From positions 32,768 through 96,767 of the forward strand of contig CAXIWF010000898.1 of the NCBI GenBank assembly GCA_964036045.1: a stretch of DNA of 64,000 bases. Direction: 5' to 3'. Position 1 is the stretch's first letter; each line of letters opens with the position of its first letter. Shown here piece by piece: positions 38,044 to 49,511 of this stretch. The notes beneath the pieces are model-generated. The model was given only the letters and a program-made list of their open reading frames with translations, was not told the DNA's origin and ran no database searches. The stretch comes from Eutreptiella sp. 'Long Island Sound 2002'. Its lineage: Eukaryota > Euglenozoa > Euglenophyceae > Eutreptiales > Eutreptiaceae. The translations under genes were made by a program, and so were the position numbers.

Positions 38044-40309
38044 ACCTTACCCTTACCTGCCAAAGAGTATGTGTGAGTGTGCTAGTCCTAAGGTCCTGAG
38101 AGCAAGCCGCAGAAGTGGTGTCCTAATTATACCCAAGTCTGCGCCCTTGCTAAACCTGGAGGGTTGGCTTATTGATGCCACGGGGTACGCCCCGGGTCTC
38201 CCCTCCCCTATGCGCCCAATTTCTGTGCTGGCGCAAAACCTTGGGGGAATACCCAGAGTGTTAATCCAGGTATTGTTTTCCCTACCTACCTGTCTACTAA
38301 AGGGAGGGGTGGCCAAAAGCTATGAAGGCATGCAAAACGCCTGTTTGCTATGTGGCCAAAAACACTAACCTAACCCACTGTCACAGCCCACCAACCCAGC
38401 TAAAATTGCAGGAAAAGGGTGGGACAGTGACACGCCCCCTACAGGTCCTACACACCCTACAGTGGCACCATCCTGGTGGGCGAGCGCTGGGCAACTGGCT
38501 CTAGCCCCCACGCAGGACTACCACTCCTACACGCACACTCTACTTGGCGTTGCGAAGAGGAAGTTCTCGAGGGTCCTAGCGACCCACCTGTGAAATGACA
38601 AGAGAACACAGCGCTACTAAGCAACTGTGGCCTCACAGGGGACGCCACAACGCGTTTCCCCTGCAAGGGCTTGGAGGGAAGGAGTGCTCTCGTGTGCAAA
38701 GCGCAGATGTCGATGAAGTCGGACTCCCTGCTGTGCCACAGGCGGAGCGGAGTTACTTGTTTGTGTGAGCTGCGCCCCTGTTTAGCAGGGCATAAAAAAA
38801 AATGCTGCTGCACCACTCACCCTACCTGCCCACCTGTAAAACAAAGGCAAATGAAAGGGCGTTTGCGGCGGAGGAACCAAGGCACACTCCAGGTATTATA
38901 CCCTTCTCAGTGTGCCCTATAATACGCTGTCCGCAAACACGCTGCATGGAGCAGCTACCCTTATCAAGCAAGCAAGCGTTAAGGGACTCCTCAGGTTCTC
39001 TTAAAGAACGTACCGAGGAGCCCCTGGGTAGCCTAAACAAGGTTTACCGTGCGCACTTCGCGTGGCCTACCCTTTAATGCGTGTGTGCATGCACGACTAT
39101 GCACGATCACGTGGGCAAACCTGCCCATCTCCACAACAATCTTGACTCCACCAGGGGGTGGCCCCGCCTGGGCGTACCTACCTTACCTACCGCTGGGAAG
39201 TGAAGCAAGGAGAGAAAACAAAAGGGGCGCACGCGAAGAACGTTGCTATGCACTTGTGTGTATGACTAATCACCCTGATCTGACCGCTAATCATCAGCAA
39301 TCTTTCTAATCAATCCCTCTACCGCGTTCTATCGTGGTTATCGTTGTTAACGCTGCTACACGACTCGGTCACGGAGACTCGAGACGAGCAATGTGTATGC
39401 GGCATGCAAGACGAGCATACCTGTAGTTTATACCTGATTCATTGAAGTCTTTTCAATTGATTTTCGAATTCTTGAATTTTTGAAGCTTCTATTAGTGTGG
39501 GTGGAATCTGTATGTTTGTTTATTAATGTGTGTCTCGTCATTTTCAAGACTACGTGATACATACGTTTATAATTCCATTATTTTTCCATTTTCCGGCGCT
39601 TCGCTAGGAGCCGCTCCTGCGCGCCGCCATTTTATGCGTATGAATTTCTGGACTTAAAAAATCCAGAGATGACTATAATTTCTATAAAAATGTGCCTTTG
39701 ATGCACAATTGGATTCTACTCAGGTGTGTCGTTTCAGAAAAATTCTACGCCGTCATTTGACGGATTTTGGTGTCGTCGCTTCGTTTTTGCGTGGATTCGT
39801 CCATAATTCTCCCATTCCTGCCTCTGCAGATACCCACGCGCAGCCTCGCTGAGTAGGCCGTGTTCGGGCCGAAACGCAGGTGCCTGGAGAGACTGAGCAG
39901 AACCAAGACCCCACCAAGGGGCAAATTAATTTCTTTTTCGACTCCCGACGCCCTAAGACAGGTCACAGGTCGCCAGCAGGTTTACGAGAACCCATGCGAG
40001 TGTGTATAATGTGTCTTGCGTTTGGGTTGTGTCGACGCTGCGTCTTGGAGGAAGGGATGTATATGCACATGTTTGGCATGCTCCCATTCTAACCCAACCA
40101 AGCCACAGGAGCCCCGGCAGCGCCAAGAGCGCTGAGTCTTCTGTAGGAAACTGTACAATCAGAGCAGCAAAAGGACGCCAGCCATGGTGAGCGCCCATTT
40201 TTCAGTGTGAGGGAGACTGTAGGTATTTTAAAGTAGATGTGGAAACCAAGGAAAGGCCAAGAAAAATTCCCTTTTTCCTAAAATGCGACAGTGGTGGCCA
40301 CCACAGCAC
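38044..40309 (+). other. 3' non-coding region of A2
   Basis: Matches A1 8385-10490 closely, then continues through about 160 bp (40149-40309) that in A1 lie on the far side of the A2 insertion (41138-41297). It shows the uninterrupted arrangement of the family's 3' end. No gene seen. Confidence 0.8.
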
Positions 40310-40317
40310 AAGGGGGG
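40310..40317 (+). other. Polypurine tract of A2
   Basis: The bases aagggggg directly precede the 3' LTR, which begins agtaag. This sets the LTR start at a non-canonical AG. Confidence 0.8.
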
Positions 40318-41134
40318 AGTAAGAAAAAGTGCTTTTCCATTGCTTTGGGACATACTCTAGTTGTATTAGAGATGCACTGAGCATCCATGCATTTTTCTCT
40401 TAGTATTGGTCCAGCCAAAAGTGGTGATAACACATTTTGACCTATGGAACCAAACACCCAATCAGGATATGGAGTGGACCCCTTAATCCCCTTTCAATCA
40501 GAAGTAAAACATCTTTTCCTGAGTTGACTGAGCACTGACATACCTAAGGTAGAGCCTATGAATTTATCTATGTTTTTCCATGAATACTTATCTGCCCTAG
40601 TGGTATGCACCATAGGGGGTTAGGCACCTCTTTTTGAGAGGTCCTGGGTTCAATTCCTGGTCAGCCTAACTAAGTAGGAAGATCCCAACTAAGTAGGAAG
40701 ATCCCATGTGACATGGCAGTGACCTCATCGCCACATACCATGCCACCTCAGCACATATGGGACCCAAAACAAAGAGTGCACATCTCCTAAGATGGCACTA
40801 TGGAGAGAGAGTGATCCTGAGGCAGTTTTCTAATTCTTTTCCCAAAACATTTCAGCTATCTCTGTGAATATGCATTCATTTGTATCCTGAGTTGCAGTTT
40901 CTGTGAATATCTAATCATCTTTCACTGTTTACACTGCAGCCCTTCATGCTTTGATCCTGAATTACCTTCTCTTTGCATACTGTTGGCTTGGGCTATCCTG
41001 GATTGAGTTGGCTTTACTGTATTTCAACAAATAAAAGCTTTTCATCATCCAAAACCAGCAGCAGGACACCCTACAGCAACAACAAGCAGCAGGAGAAGCA
41101 AAAACACAGTGCTGAAAACACTATAAACTTTTCT
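40318..41134 (+). repeat. 3' LTR of A2 (817 bp)
   Basis: Mate of 10491-11307. The four differences I see are atttttctc/atttttatc, tttcctgag/tttgctgag, tactgttgg/tactattgg and caaataaaag/caaatgaaag. The pol III-like boxes are at 40593-40603 and 40647-40657. The gaaac duplication follows. Confidence 0.9.
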
Positions 41135-41305
41135 GAAACTGTACAATCAGAGCAGCAAAAGGACGCCAGCCATGGTGAGCGCCCATTTTTCGGTGTGAGG
41201 GAGACTGTAGGTATTTTAAAGTAGATGTGGAAACCAAGGAAAGGCCAAGAAAAATTCCCTTTTTCCTAAAATGCGACAGTGGTGGCCACCACAGCACAAG
41301 GGGGG
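41135..41305 (+). other. Remaining 3' internal end of A1 with polypurine tract
   Basis: Starts with the right copy of the gaaac duplication (41135-41139), continues the A1 internal sequence that was cut at 10490, and ends in the polypurine tract aagggggg (41298-41305) of the outer element. It matches 40144-40317 in A2. Seen without the outer element, it would look like a stray 170-bp spacer between two tandem LTRs. Confidence 0.88.
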
Positions 41306-42122
41306 AGTAAGAAAAAGTGCTTTTCCATTGCTTTGAGGCATACTCTAGTTGTATTAGAGATGCACTGAGCATCCATGCATTTTTATCTTAGTATTGGTCC
41401 AGCCAAAAGTGGTGAGAACACATTTTGACCTATGGAACCAAACACCCAATCAGGATATGGAGTGGACCCCTTAATCCCCTTTCAATCAGAAGTAAAACAT
41501 CTTTTCCTGAGTTGACTGAGCACTGACATACCTAAGGTAGAGCCTATGAATTTATCTATGTTTTTCCATGAATACTTATCTGCCCTAGTGGTATGCACCA
41601 TAGGGGGTTAGGCACCTCTTTTTGAGAGGTCCTGGGTTCAATTCCTGGTCAGCCTAACTAAGTAGGAAGATCCCAACTAAGTAGGAAGATCCCATGTGAC
41701 ATGGCAGTGACCTCATCGCCACATACCATGCCACCTCAGCACATATGGGACCCAAAACAAAGAGTGCACATCTCCTAAGATGGCACTATGGAGAGAGAGT
41801 GATCCTGAGGCAGTTTTCTAACTCTTTTCCCAAAACATTTCAGCTATCTCTGTGAATATGCATTCATTTGTATCCTGAGTTGCAGTTTCTGTGAATACCT
41901 AATCATCTTTCACTGTTTACACTGCAGCCCTTCATGCTTTGATCCTGAATTACCTTCTCTTTGCATACTGTTGGCTTGGGCTATCCTGGATTGAGTTGGC
42001 TTTACTGTATTTCATCAAACAAAAGCTTTTCATCATCCAAAACCAGCAGCAGGACACCCTACAGCAACAACAAGCAGCAGGAGAAGCAAAAACACAGTGC
42101 TGAAAACACTATAAACTTTTCT
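41306..42122 (+). repeat. 3' LTR of A1 (817 bp)
   Basis: Mate of 39-855, with one difference found (cagcccttc here, cagccattc in the other). The pol III-like boxes are at 41581-41591 and 41635-41645. It is followed by the target copy aaaat (42123-42127) and the satellite. Confidence 0.9.
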
Positions 42123-42282
42123 AAAATTTTCGGAAAATTCTCGGAAAATTCTCGGAAAATTCTCGGAAAATTCTCGGAAAATTCTCGGAAAATTCTCGGA
42201 AAACTCTCGGAAAATTCTCAGAAAATTCTCAGAAAATTCTCGGAAAATTCTCGGAAAATTCTCGGAAAATTCTCGGAAAATT

Positions 42283-43524
42283 GACGGAAACTTCTCGGAA
42301 AATTCTCGGAAAATTCTCGGAAAATTCTCGGAAAAATCTCGGAAAATTCTCGGAAAATTCTCGGAAAATTCTCAGAAAATTCTCGGAAAATTCTCGGAAA
42401 ATTCTCGGAAAATTCTCGGAAAATTCTCGGAAAATTGTCGGAAAATTCTCGGAAAATTCTCGGAAAATTCTCGGAAAATTCTCGGAAAATTCTCGGAAAA
42501 TTCTCCGAAAATTCTCGGAAAATTCTCAGAAAATTCTCGGAAATTCTCGGATAATTCTCGGAAAATTCTCGGAAAATTCTCGGAAAATTCTCGGAAAATT
42601 CTCAGAAAATTCTCGGAAAATTCTCGGAAAATTCTCGGAAAATTCTCGGAAAATTCTCGGAAAATTCTCGGAAAATTCTCGGAAAATTCTCGGAAAATTC
42701 TCAGAAAATTCTCGGAAAATTTCCGGAAAATTCTCGGAAAATTCTCGGAAAATTCTCGGAAAATTCTCGGAAAATTCTCGGAAAATTCTCGGAAAATTCT
42801 CCGAAAATTCTCGGAAAATTCTCGGAAAATTCTCGGAAAATTCTCGGAAAATTCTCGGAAAATTCTCAGAAAATTGTCGGAAATTCTCGGATAATTCTCG
42901 GAAAATTCTCGGAAAATTCTCGGAAAATTCTCGGAAAATTCTCGGAAAATTCACGGAAAATTCTCGGAAAATTCTCGGAAAATTCTCGGAAAATTCTCGG
43001 AAAATTCTCGGAAAATTGACGGAAAACTCTCGGAAAATTTTCGGAAAATTCTCGGAAAATTCTCGGAAAATTCTCGGAAAATTCTCGGAAAATTCTCGGA
43101 AAATTCTCGGAATATTCTCGGAAAACTCTCGGAAAATTCTCAGAAAATTCTCGGAAAATTCTCGGAAAATTCTCGGAAAATTCTCGGAAAATTCCCGGAA
43201 AATTCTCGGAAAATTCTCGGAAAATTCTCGGAAAATTCTCGGAAAATTCTCGGAAAATTCTCGGAAAATTCTCGGAAAATTCTCGGAAAATTCTCGGAAA
43301 ATTCTCGGAAAATTCTCGGAAAATTCTCGGAAAATTCCCGGAAAATTCTCGGAAAATTCTCGGAAAATTTTCGGAAAATTCTCGGAAAATTCTCGGAAAA
43401 TTCTCGGAAAATTCTCGGAAAATTCTCGGAAAATTCTCGGAAAACTCTCGGAAAATTCTCAGAAAATTCTCAGAAAATTCTCGGAAAATTCTCGGAAAAT
43501 TCTCGGAAAATTCTCGGAAAATTG
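42283..43524. repeat. Higher-order satellite module, copy 1
   Basis: Bounded by the rare variant gacggaaact at each end (42283 and 43524, 1241 bp). Inside, the marker ggataattc, preceded by a 10-bp unit, occurs at 42549 and 42889, 340 bp apart. Confidence 0.7.
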
Positions 43525-46500
43525 ACGGAAACTTCTCGGAAAATTCTCGGAAAATTCTCGGAAAATTCTCGGAAAATTCTCGGAAAGTTCTCGGAAAATT
43601 CTCGGAAAATTCTCGGAAAATTCTCGGAAAATTCTCGGAAAATTCTCGGAAAATTGACGGAAAATTCTCGGAAAATTCTCGGAAAATTCTCGGAAAACTC
43701 TCGGAAAATTCTCGGAAAATTCTCGGAAAATTCCCGGAAAATTCTCGGAAAATTCTCGGAAAATTCTCGGAAAATTCTCGGAAAATTCTCGGAAAGTTCT
43801 CGGAAAATTCTCGGAAAATTCTCGGAAAATTCTCGGAAAATTCTCGGAAAATTCTCGGAAAAATCTCGGAAAATTCTCGGAAAATTCTCGGAAAATTTTC
43901 GGAAAATTCTCGGAAAATTCTCGGAAAATTCTCGGAAAATTCTCGGAAAATTCTCGGAAAATTCTCAGAAAATTCTCGGAAAAATCTCGGAAAATTCTCG
44001 GAAAATTCTCGGAAAATTCTCGGAAAATTCTCGGAAAATTCTCGGAAAATTCTCGGAAAATTCTCGGAAAATTCTCGGAAAATTCTCGGAAAATTCTCGG
44101 AAAATTGACAGAAAATTCTCGGAAAATTCTCGGAAAATTCTCGGAAAATTCTCGGAAAATTCTCGGAAAATTCTCGGAAAATTCTCGGAAAATTCTCGGA
44201 AAATTCTCGGAAAATTGACGGAAAATTCTCGGAAAATTCTCGGAAAATTCTCGGAAAATTCTCGGAAAATTCTCGGAAAATTCTCGGAAAAATCTCGGAA
44301 AATTCTCGGAAAATTCTCGGAAAATTCTCGGAAAATTCTCGGAAAAATCTCGGAAAATTCTCGGAAAATTCTCGGAAAATTCTCAGAAAATTCTCGGAAA
44401 ATTCTCGGAAAATTCTCGGAAAATTGTCGGAAAATTCTCGGAAAATTCTCGGAAAATTCTCGGAAAATTCTCGGAAAATTCTCAGAAAATTCTCGGAAAA
44501 TTCTCGGAAAATTCTCGGAAAATTCTCGGAAAATTCTCGGAAAATTCTCGGAAAATTCTCAGAAAATTCTCGGAAATTCTCGGATAATTCTCGGAAAATT
44601 CTCACAAAATTCTCGGAAAATTCTCGGAAAATTTTCGGAAAATTCTCGGAAAATTCTCGGAAAATTCTCGGAAAATTCTCGAAAAATTCTCGGAAAATTC
44701 TCGGAAAATTCTCAGAAAATTCTCGGAAAATTCTCAGAAAATTCTCGGAAAATTTCCGGACAATTCTCGGAAAATTCTCGGAAAATTCTCGGAAAATTCT
44801 CGGAAAATTCTCGGAAAATTCTCAGAAAATTCTCTGAAAATTCTCGGAAAATTCTCCGAAAATTCTCGGAAAATTCTCGGAAAATTCTCCGAAAATTCTC
44901 GGAAAATTCTCGGAAAATTCTCGGAAAATTCTCGGAAAATTCTCGGAAAACTCTCGGAAAATTCTCGGAAAATTCTCAGAAAATTCTCGGAAATTCTCGG
45001 ATAATTCTCGGAAAATTCTCGGAAAATTCTCGGAAAATTCTCGGAAAATTCTCGGAAAATTCTCGGAAAATTCACGGAAAATTCTCGGAAAATTATCGGA
45101 AAATTCTCGGAAAATTCTCGGAAAATTGACGGAAAATTCTCGGAAAATTCTCAGAAAATTCTCGGAAAATTCTCGGAAAATTCTCGGAAAATTCTCGGAA
45201 AATTCTCGGAAAATTCTCGGAAAATTCTCGGAAAATTCTCGGAAAATTGACGGAAAATTCTCGGAAAATTCTCGGAAAATTCTCGGAAAATTCTCGGAAA
45301 ATTCTCGGAAAATTCTCGGAAAATTCTCGGAAAATTCTCGGAAAATTCTCGGAAAATTCTCGGAAAATTGACGGAAAATTCTCGGAAAATTCTCGGAAAA
45401 TTCTCGGAAAATTCTCGGAAAATTCTCGGAAAATTCTCGGAAAAATCTCGGAAAATTCTCGGAAAATTCTCGGAAAATTCTCGGAAAATTCTCGGAAAAA
45501 TCTCGGAAAATTCTCGGAAAATTCTCGGAAAATTCTCAGAAAATTCTCGGAAAATTCTCGGAAAATTCTCGGAAAATTCTCGGAAAATTCTCGGAAAATT
45601 CTCGGAAAATTCTCGGAAAATTCTCAGAAAATTCTCGGAAAATTCTTGGAAAATTCTCAGAAAATTCTCGGAAAGTTCTCGGAAAATTCTCGGAAAATTC
45701 TCGGAAAATTCTCCGAAAATTCTCGGAAAATTCTCAGAAAATTCTCGGAAATTCTCGGATAATTCTCGGAAAATTCTCAGAAAATTCTCGGAAAATTCTC
45801 GGAAAATTCTCGGAAAATTCTCGGAAAATTCTCGGAAAATTCTCGGAAAATTCTCGGAAAATTCTCGGAAAATTCTCAGAAAATTCTCGGAAAATGTCCG
45901 GAAAATTCTCGGAAAATTCTCGGAAAATTCTCGGAAAATTCTCGGAAAATTCTCGGAAAATTCTCGGAAAATTCTCGGAAAATTCTCGGAAAATTCTCGG
46001 AAAATTCTCGGAAAATTCTCAGAAAATTCTCGGAAATTCTCGGATAATTCTCGGAAAATTCTCGGAAAATTCTCGGAAAATTCTCGGAAAATTCTCGGAA
46101 AATTCACGGAAAATTCTCGGAAAATTCTCGGAAAATTCTCGGAAAACTCTCGGAAAATTCTCGGAAAATTGACGGAAAACTCTCGGAAAATTCTCGGAAA
46201 ATTCTCGGAAAATTCTCGGAAAATTCTCGGAAAATTCTCGGAAAATTCTCGGAAAATTCTCGGAATATTCTCGGAAAATTCTCGGAAAATTCTCAGAAAA
46301 TTCTCGGAAAATTCTCGGAAAATTCTCGGAAAATTCTCGGAAAATTCCCGGAAAATTCTCGGAAAATTCTCGCAAAATTCTCGGAAAATTCTCGGAAAAT
46401 TCTCGGAAAATTCTCGGAAAATTCTCGGAAAATTCTCGGAAAATTCTCGGAAAATTCTCGGAAAATTCTCGGAAAATTCTCGGAAAATTCCCGGAAAATT

Positions 46501-48291
46501 GTCGGAAAATTCTCGGAAAATTTTCGGAAAATTCTCGGAAAATTCTCGGAAAATTCTCGGAAAATTCTCGGAAAATTCTCGGAAAATTCTCGGAAAACTC
46601 TCGGAAATTCTCGGATAATTCTCGGAAAATTCTCGGAAAATTCTCGGAAAATTCTCGGAAAATTCTCGGAAAATTCACGGAAAATTCTCGGAAAATTCTC
46701 GGAAAATTCTCGGAGAATTCTCGGAAAATTCTCGGAAAATTGACGGAAAACTCTCGGAAAATTCTCGGAAAATTCTCGGAAAATTCTCGGAAAATTCTCG
46801 GAAAATTCTCGGAAAATTCTCGGAAAATTCTCGGAATATTCTCGGAAAATTCTCGGAAAATTCTCAGAAAATTCTCGGAAAATTCTCGGAAAATTCTCGG
46901 AAAATTCTCGGAAAATTCCCGGAAAATTCTCGGAAAATTCTCGCAAAATTCTCGGAAAATTCTCGGAAAATTCTCGGAAATTTCTCGGAAAATTCTCGGA
47001 AAATTCTCGGAAAATTCTCGGAGAATTCTCGGAAAATTCTCGGAAAATTCCCGGAAAATTCTCGGAAAATTCTCGGAAAATTTTCGGAAAATTCTCGGAA
47101 AATTCTCGGAAAATTCTCGGAAAATTCTCGGAAAATTCTCGGAAAATTCTCGGAAAACTCTCGGAAAATTCTCAGAAAATTCTCAGAAAATTCTCGGAAA
47201 ATTCTCGGAAAATTCTCGGAAAATTCTCGGAAAATTGACGGAAACTTCTCGGAAAATTCTCGGAAAATTCTCGGAAAATTCTCGGAAAATTCTTGGAAAG
47301 TTCTCGGAAAATTCTCGGAAAATTCTCAGAAAATTCTCGGAAAATTCTCAGAAAATTCTCGGAAAATTCTCGGAAAATTCTCGGAAAATTCTCGGAAAAT
47401 TCTCGGAAAATTGTCGGAAAATTCTCGGAAAATTCTCGGAAAATTCTCGGAAAATTCTCGGAAAATTCTCGGAAAATTCTCCGAAAATTCTCGGAAAATT
47501 CTCAGAAAATTCTCGGAAATTCTCGGATAATTCTCGGAAAATTCTCAGAAAATTCTCGGAAAATTCTCGGAAAATTCTCAGAAAATTCTCGGAAAATTCT
47601 CGGAAAATTCTCGGAAAATTCTCGGAAAATTCTCGGAAAATTCTCGGAAAATTCTCGGAAAATTCTCGGAAAATTCTCGGAAAATTCTCGGAAAATTTCC
47701 GGAAAATTCTCGGAAAATTCTCGGAAAATTCTCGGATAATTCTCGGAAAATTCTCGGAAAATTCTCGGAAAATTCTCGGAAAATTCTCGGAAAATTCACG
47801 GAAAATTCTCGGAAAATTCTCGGAAAATTCTCGGAAAATTCTCGGAATATTCTCGGAAAATTCTCGGAAAATTCTCAGAAAATTCTCGGAAAATTCTCGG
47901 AAAATTCTCGGAAAATTCTCGGAAAATTCCCGGAAAATTCTCGGAAAATTCTCGCAAAATTCTCGGAAAATTCTCGGAAAATTCTCGGAAAATTCTCGGA
48001 AAATTCTCGGAAAATTCTCGGAAAATTCTCGGAAAATTCTCGGAAAATTCTCGGAAAATTCTCGGAAAATTCCCGGAAAATTCTCGGAAAATTCTCGGAA
48101 AATTCTCGGAAAATTTTCGGAAAATTCTCGGAAAATTCTCGGAAAATTCTCGGAAAATTCTCGGAAAATTCTCGGAAAGTTCTCGGAAAACTCTCGGAAA
48201 ATTCTCAGAAAATTCTCAGAAAATTCTCGGAAAATTCTCGGAAAATTCTCGGAAAATTCTCGGAAAATTCTCGGAAAATTCTCGGAAAATT

Positions 48292-49511
48292 GACGGAAAC
48301 TTCTCGGAAAATTCTCGGAAAATTCTCGGAAAATTCTCGGAAAAATCTCGGAAAATTCTCGGAAAATTCTCGGAAAATTCTCAGAAAATTCTCGGAAAAT
48401 TCTCGGAAAATTCTCGGAAAATTCTCGGAAAATTCTCGGAAAATTGTCGGAAAATTCTCGGAAAATTCTCGGAAAATTCTCGGAAAATTCTCGGAAAATT
48501 CTCGGAAAATTCTCCGAAAATTCTCGGAAAATTCTCAGAAAATTCTCGGAAATTCTCGGATAATTCTTGGAAAATTCTCAGAAAATTCTCGGAAAATTCT
48601 CGGAAAATTCTCAGAAAATTCTCGGAAAATTCTCGGAAAATTCTCGGAAAATTCTCGGAAAATTCTCGGAAAATTCTCGGAAAATTCTCGGAAAATTCTC
48701 GGAAAATTCTCAGAAAATTCTCGGAAAATTTCCGGAAAATTCTCGGAAAATTCTCGGAAAATTCTCGGAAAATTCTCGGAAAATCCTCGGAAAATTCTCG
48801 GAAAATTCTCGGAAAATTCTCGGAAAATTCTCGGAAAATTCTCGGAAAATTCTCGGAAAATTCTCAGAAAATTCTCGGAAATTCTCGGATAATTCTCGGA
48901 AAATTCTCGGAAAATTCTCGGAAAATTCTCGGAAAATTCTCGGAAAATTCACGGAAAATTCTCGGAAAATTCTCGGAAAATTCTCGGAAAATTCTCGGAA
49001 AATTCTCGGAAAATTGACGGAAAACTCTCGGAAAATTCTCGGAAAATTCTCGGAAAATTCTCGGAAAATTCTCGGAAAATTCTCGGAAAATTCTCCGAAA
49101 ATTCTCGGAATATTCTCGGAAAATTCTCGGAAAATTCTCAGAAAATTCTCGGAAAATTCTCGGAAAATTCTCGGAAAATTCTCGGAAAATTCCCGGAAAA
49201 TTCTCGGAAAATTCTCGGAAAATTCTCGGAAAATTCTCGGAAAATTCTCGGAAAATTCTCGGAAAATTCTCGGAAAATTCTCGGAAAATTCTCGGAAAAT
49301 TCTCGGAAAATTCTCGGAAAATTCCCGGAAAATTCTCGGAAAATTCTCGGAAAATTTTCGGAAAATTCTCGGAAAATTCTCGGAAAATTCTCGGAAAATT
49401 CTCGGAAAATTCTCAGAAAATTCTCGGAAAACTCTCGGAAAATTCTCAGAAAATTCTCAGAAAATTCTCGGAAAATTCTCGGAAAATTCTCGGAAAATTC
49501 TCGGAAAATTG
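48292..49511. repeat. Higher-order satellite module, copy 2
   Basis: Same boundary variants 1219 bp apart. The ggataattc markers are at 48558 and 48888, the first 266 bp from the left boundary as in copies 1, 3 and 4. Confidence 0.7.

Larger units (their letters stand above)
10491..41134 (+). mobile_element. Inner chromovirus A2, same family, nested in A1 and itself broken twice
   Basis: This is a full element of the A family with LTRs at 10491-11307 and 40318-41134, gag in two pieces (11405-12631 and 29816-31095), pol in two pieces (31126-33414 and 35434-38043), a 3' non-coding region and a polypurine tract (40310-40317). Without element B, the DNA transposon and one target copy of each, it is 11,436 bp against 11,435 for A1. 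Its LTRs differ at four positions that I found in 817. Apart from the two insertions I see no stop or frameshift in gag or pol. Confidence 0.9.
39..42122 (+). mobile_element. Outer Ty3/gypsy chromovirus A1, split by nested element A2
   Basis: The element comprises 39-10490 plus 41140-42122, 11,435 bp once A2 and one copy of its target duplication are removed. In order it has the 5' LTR (39-855), a primer binding site (855-868), gag (954-3455), an in-frame TGA, pol (3486-8384), about 2.3 kb of 3' non-coding DNA, a polypurine tract (41298-41305) and the 3' LTR (41306-42122). The two LTRs differ by one base that I could find in 817. Domain order protease, reverse transcriptase, RNase H, integrase, chromodomain places it in Ty3/gypsy, chromovirus branch. 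All coding parts are open, so it was probably competent until A2 landed in its 3' non-coding region. Confidence 0.9.

Noticed and set aside
10491-42122. Three- or four-LTR tandem array made by unequal recombination
   Set aside because: The gaaac duplication around A2 and the pairing of diagnostic bases between outer and inner LTRs fit nested insertion better.
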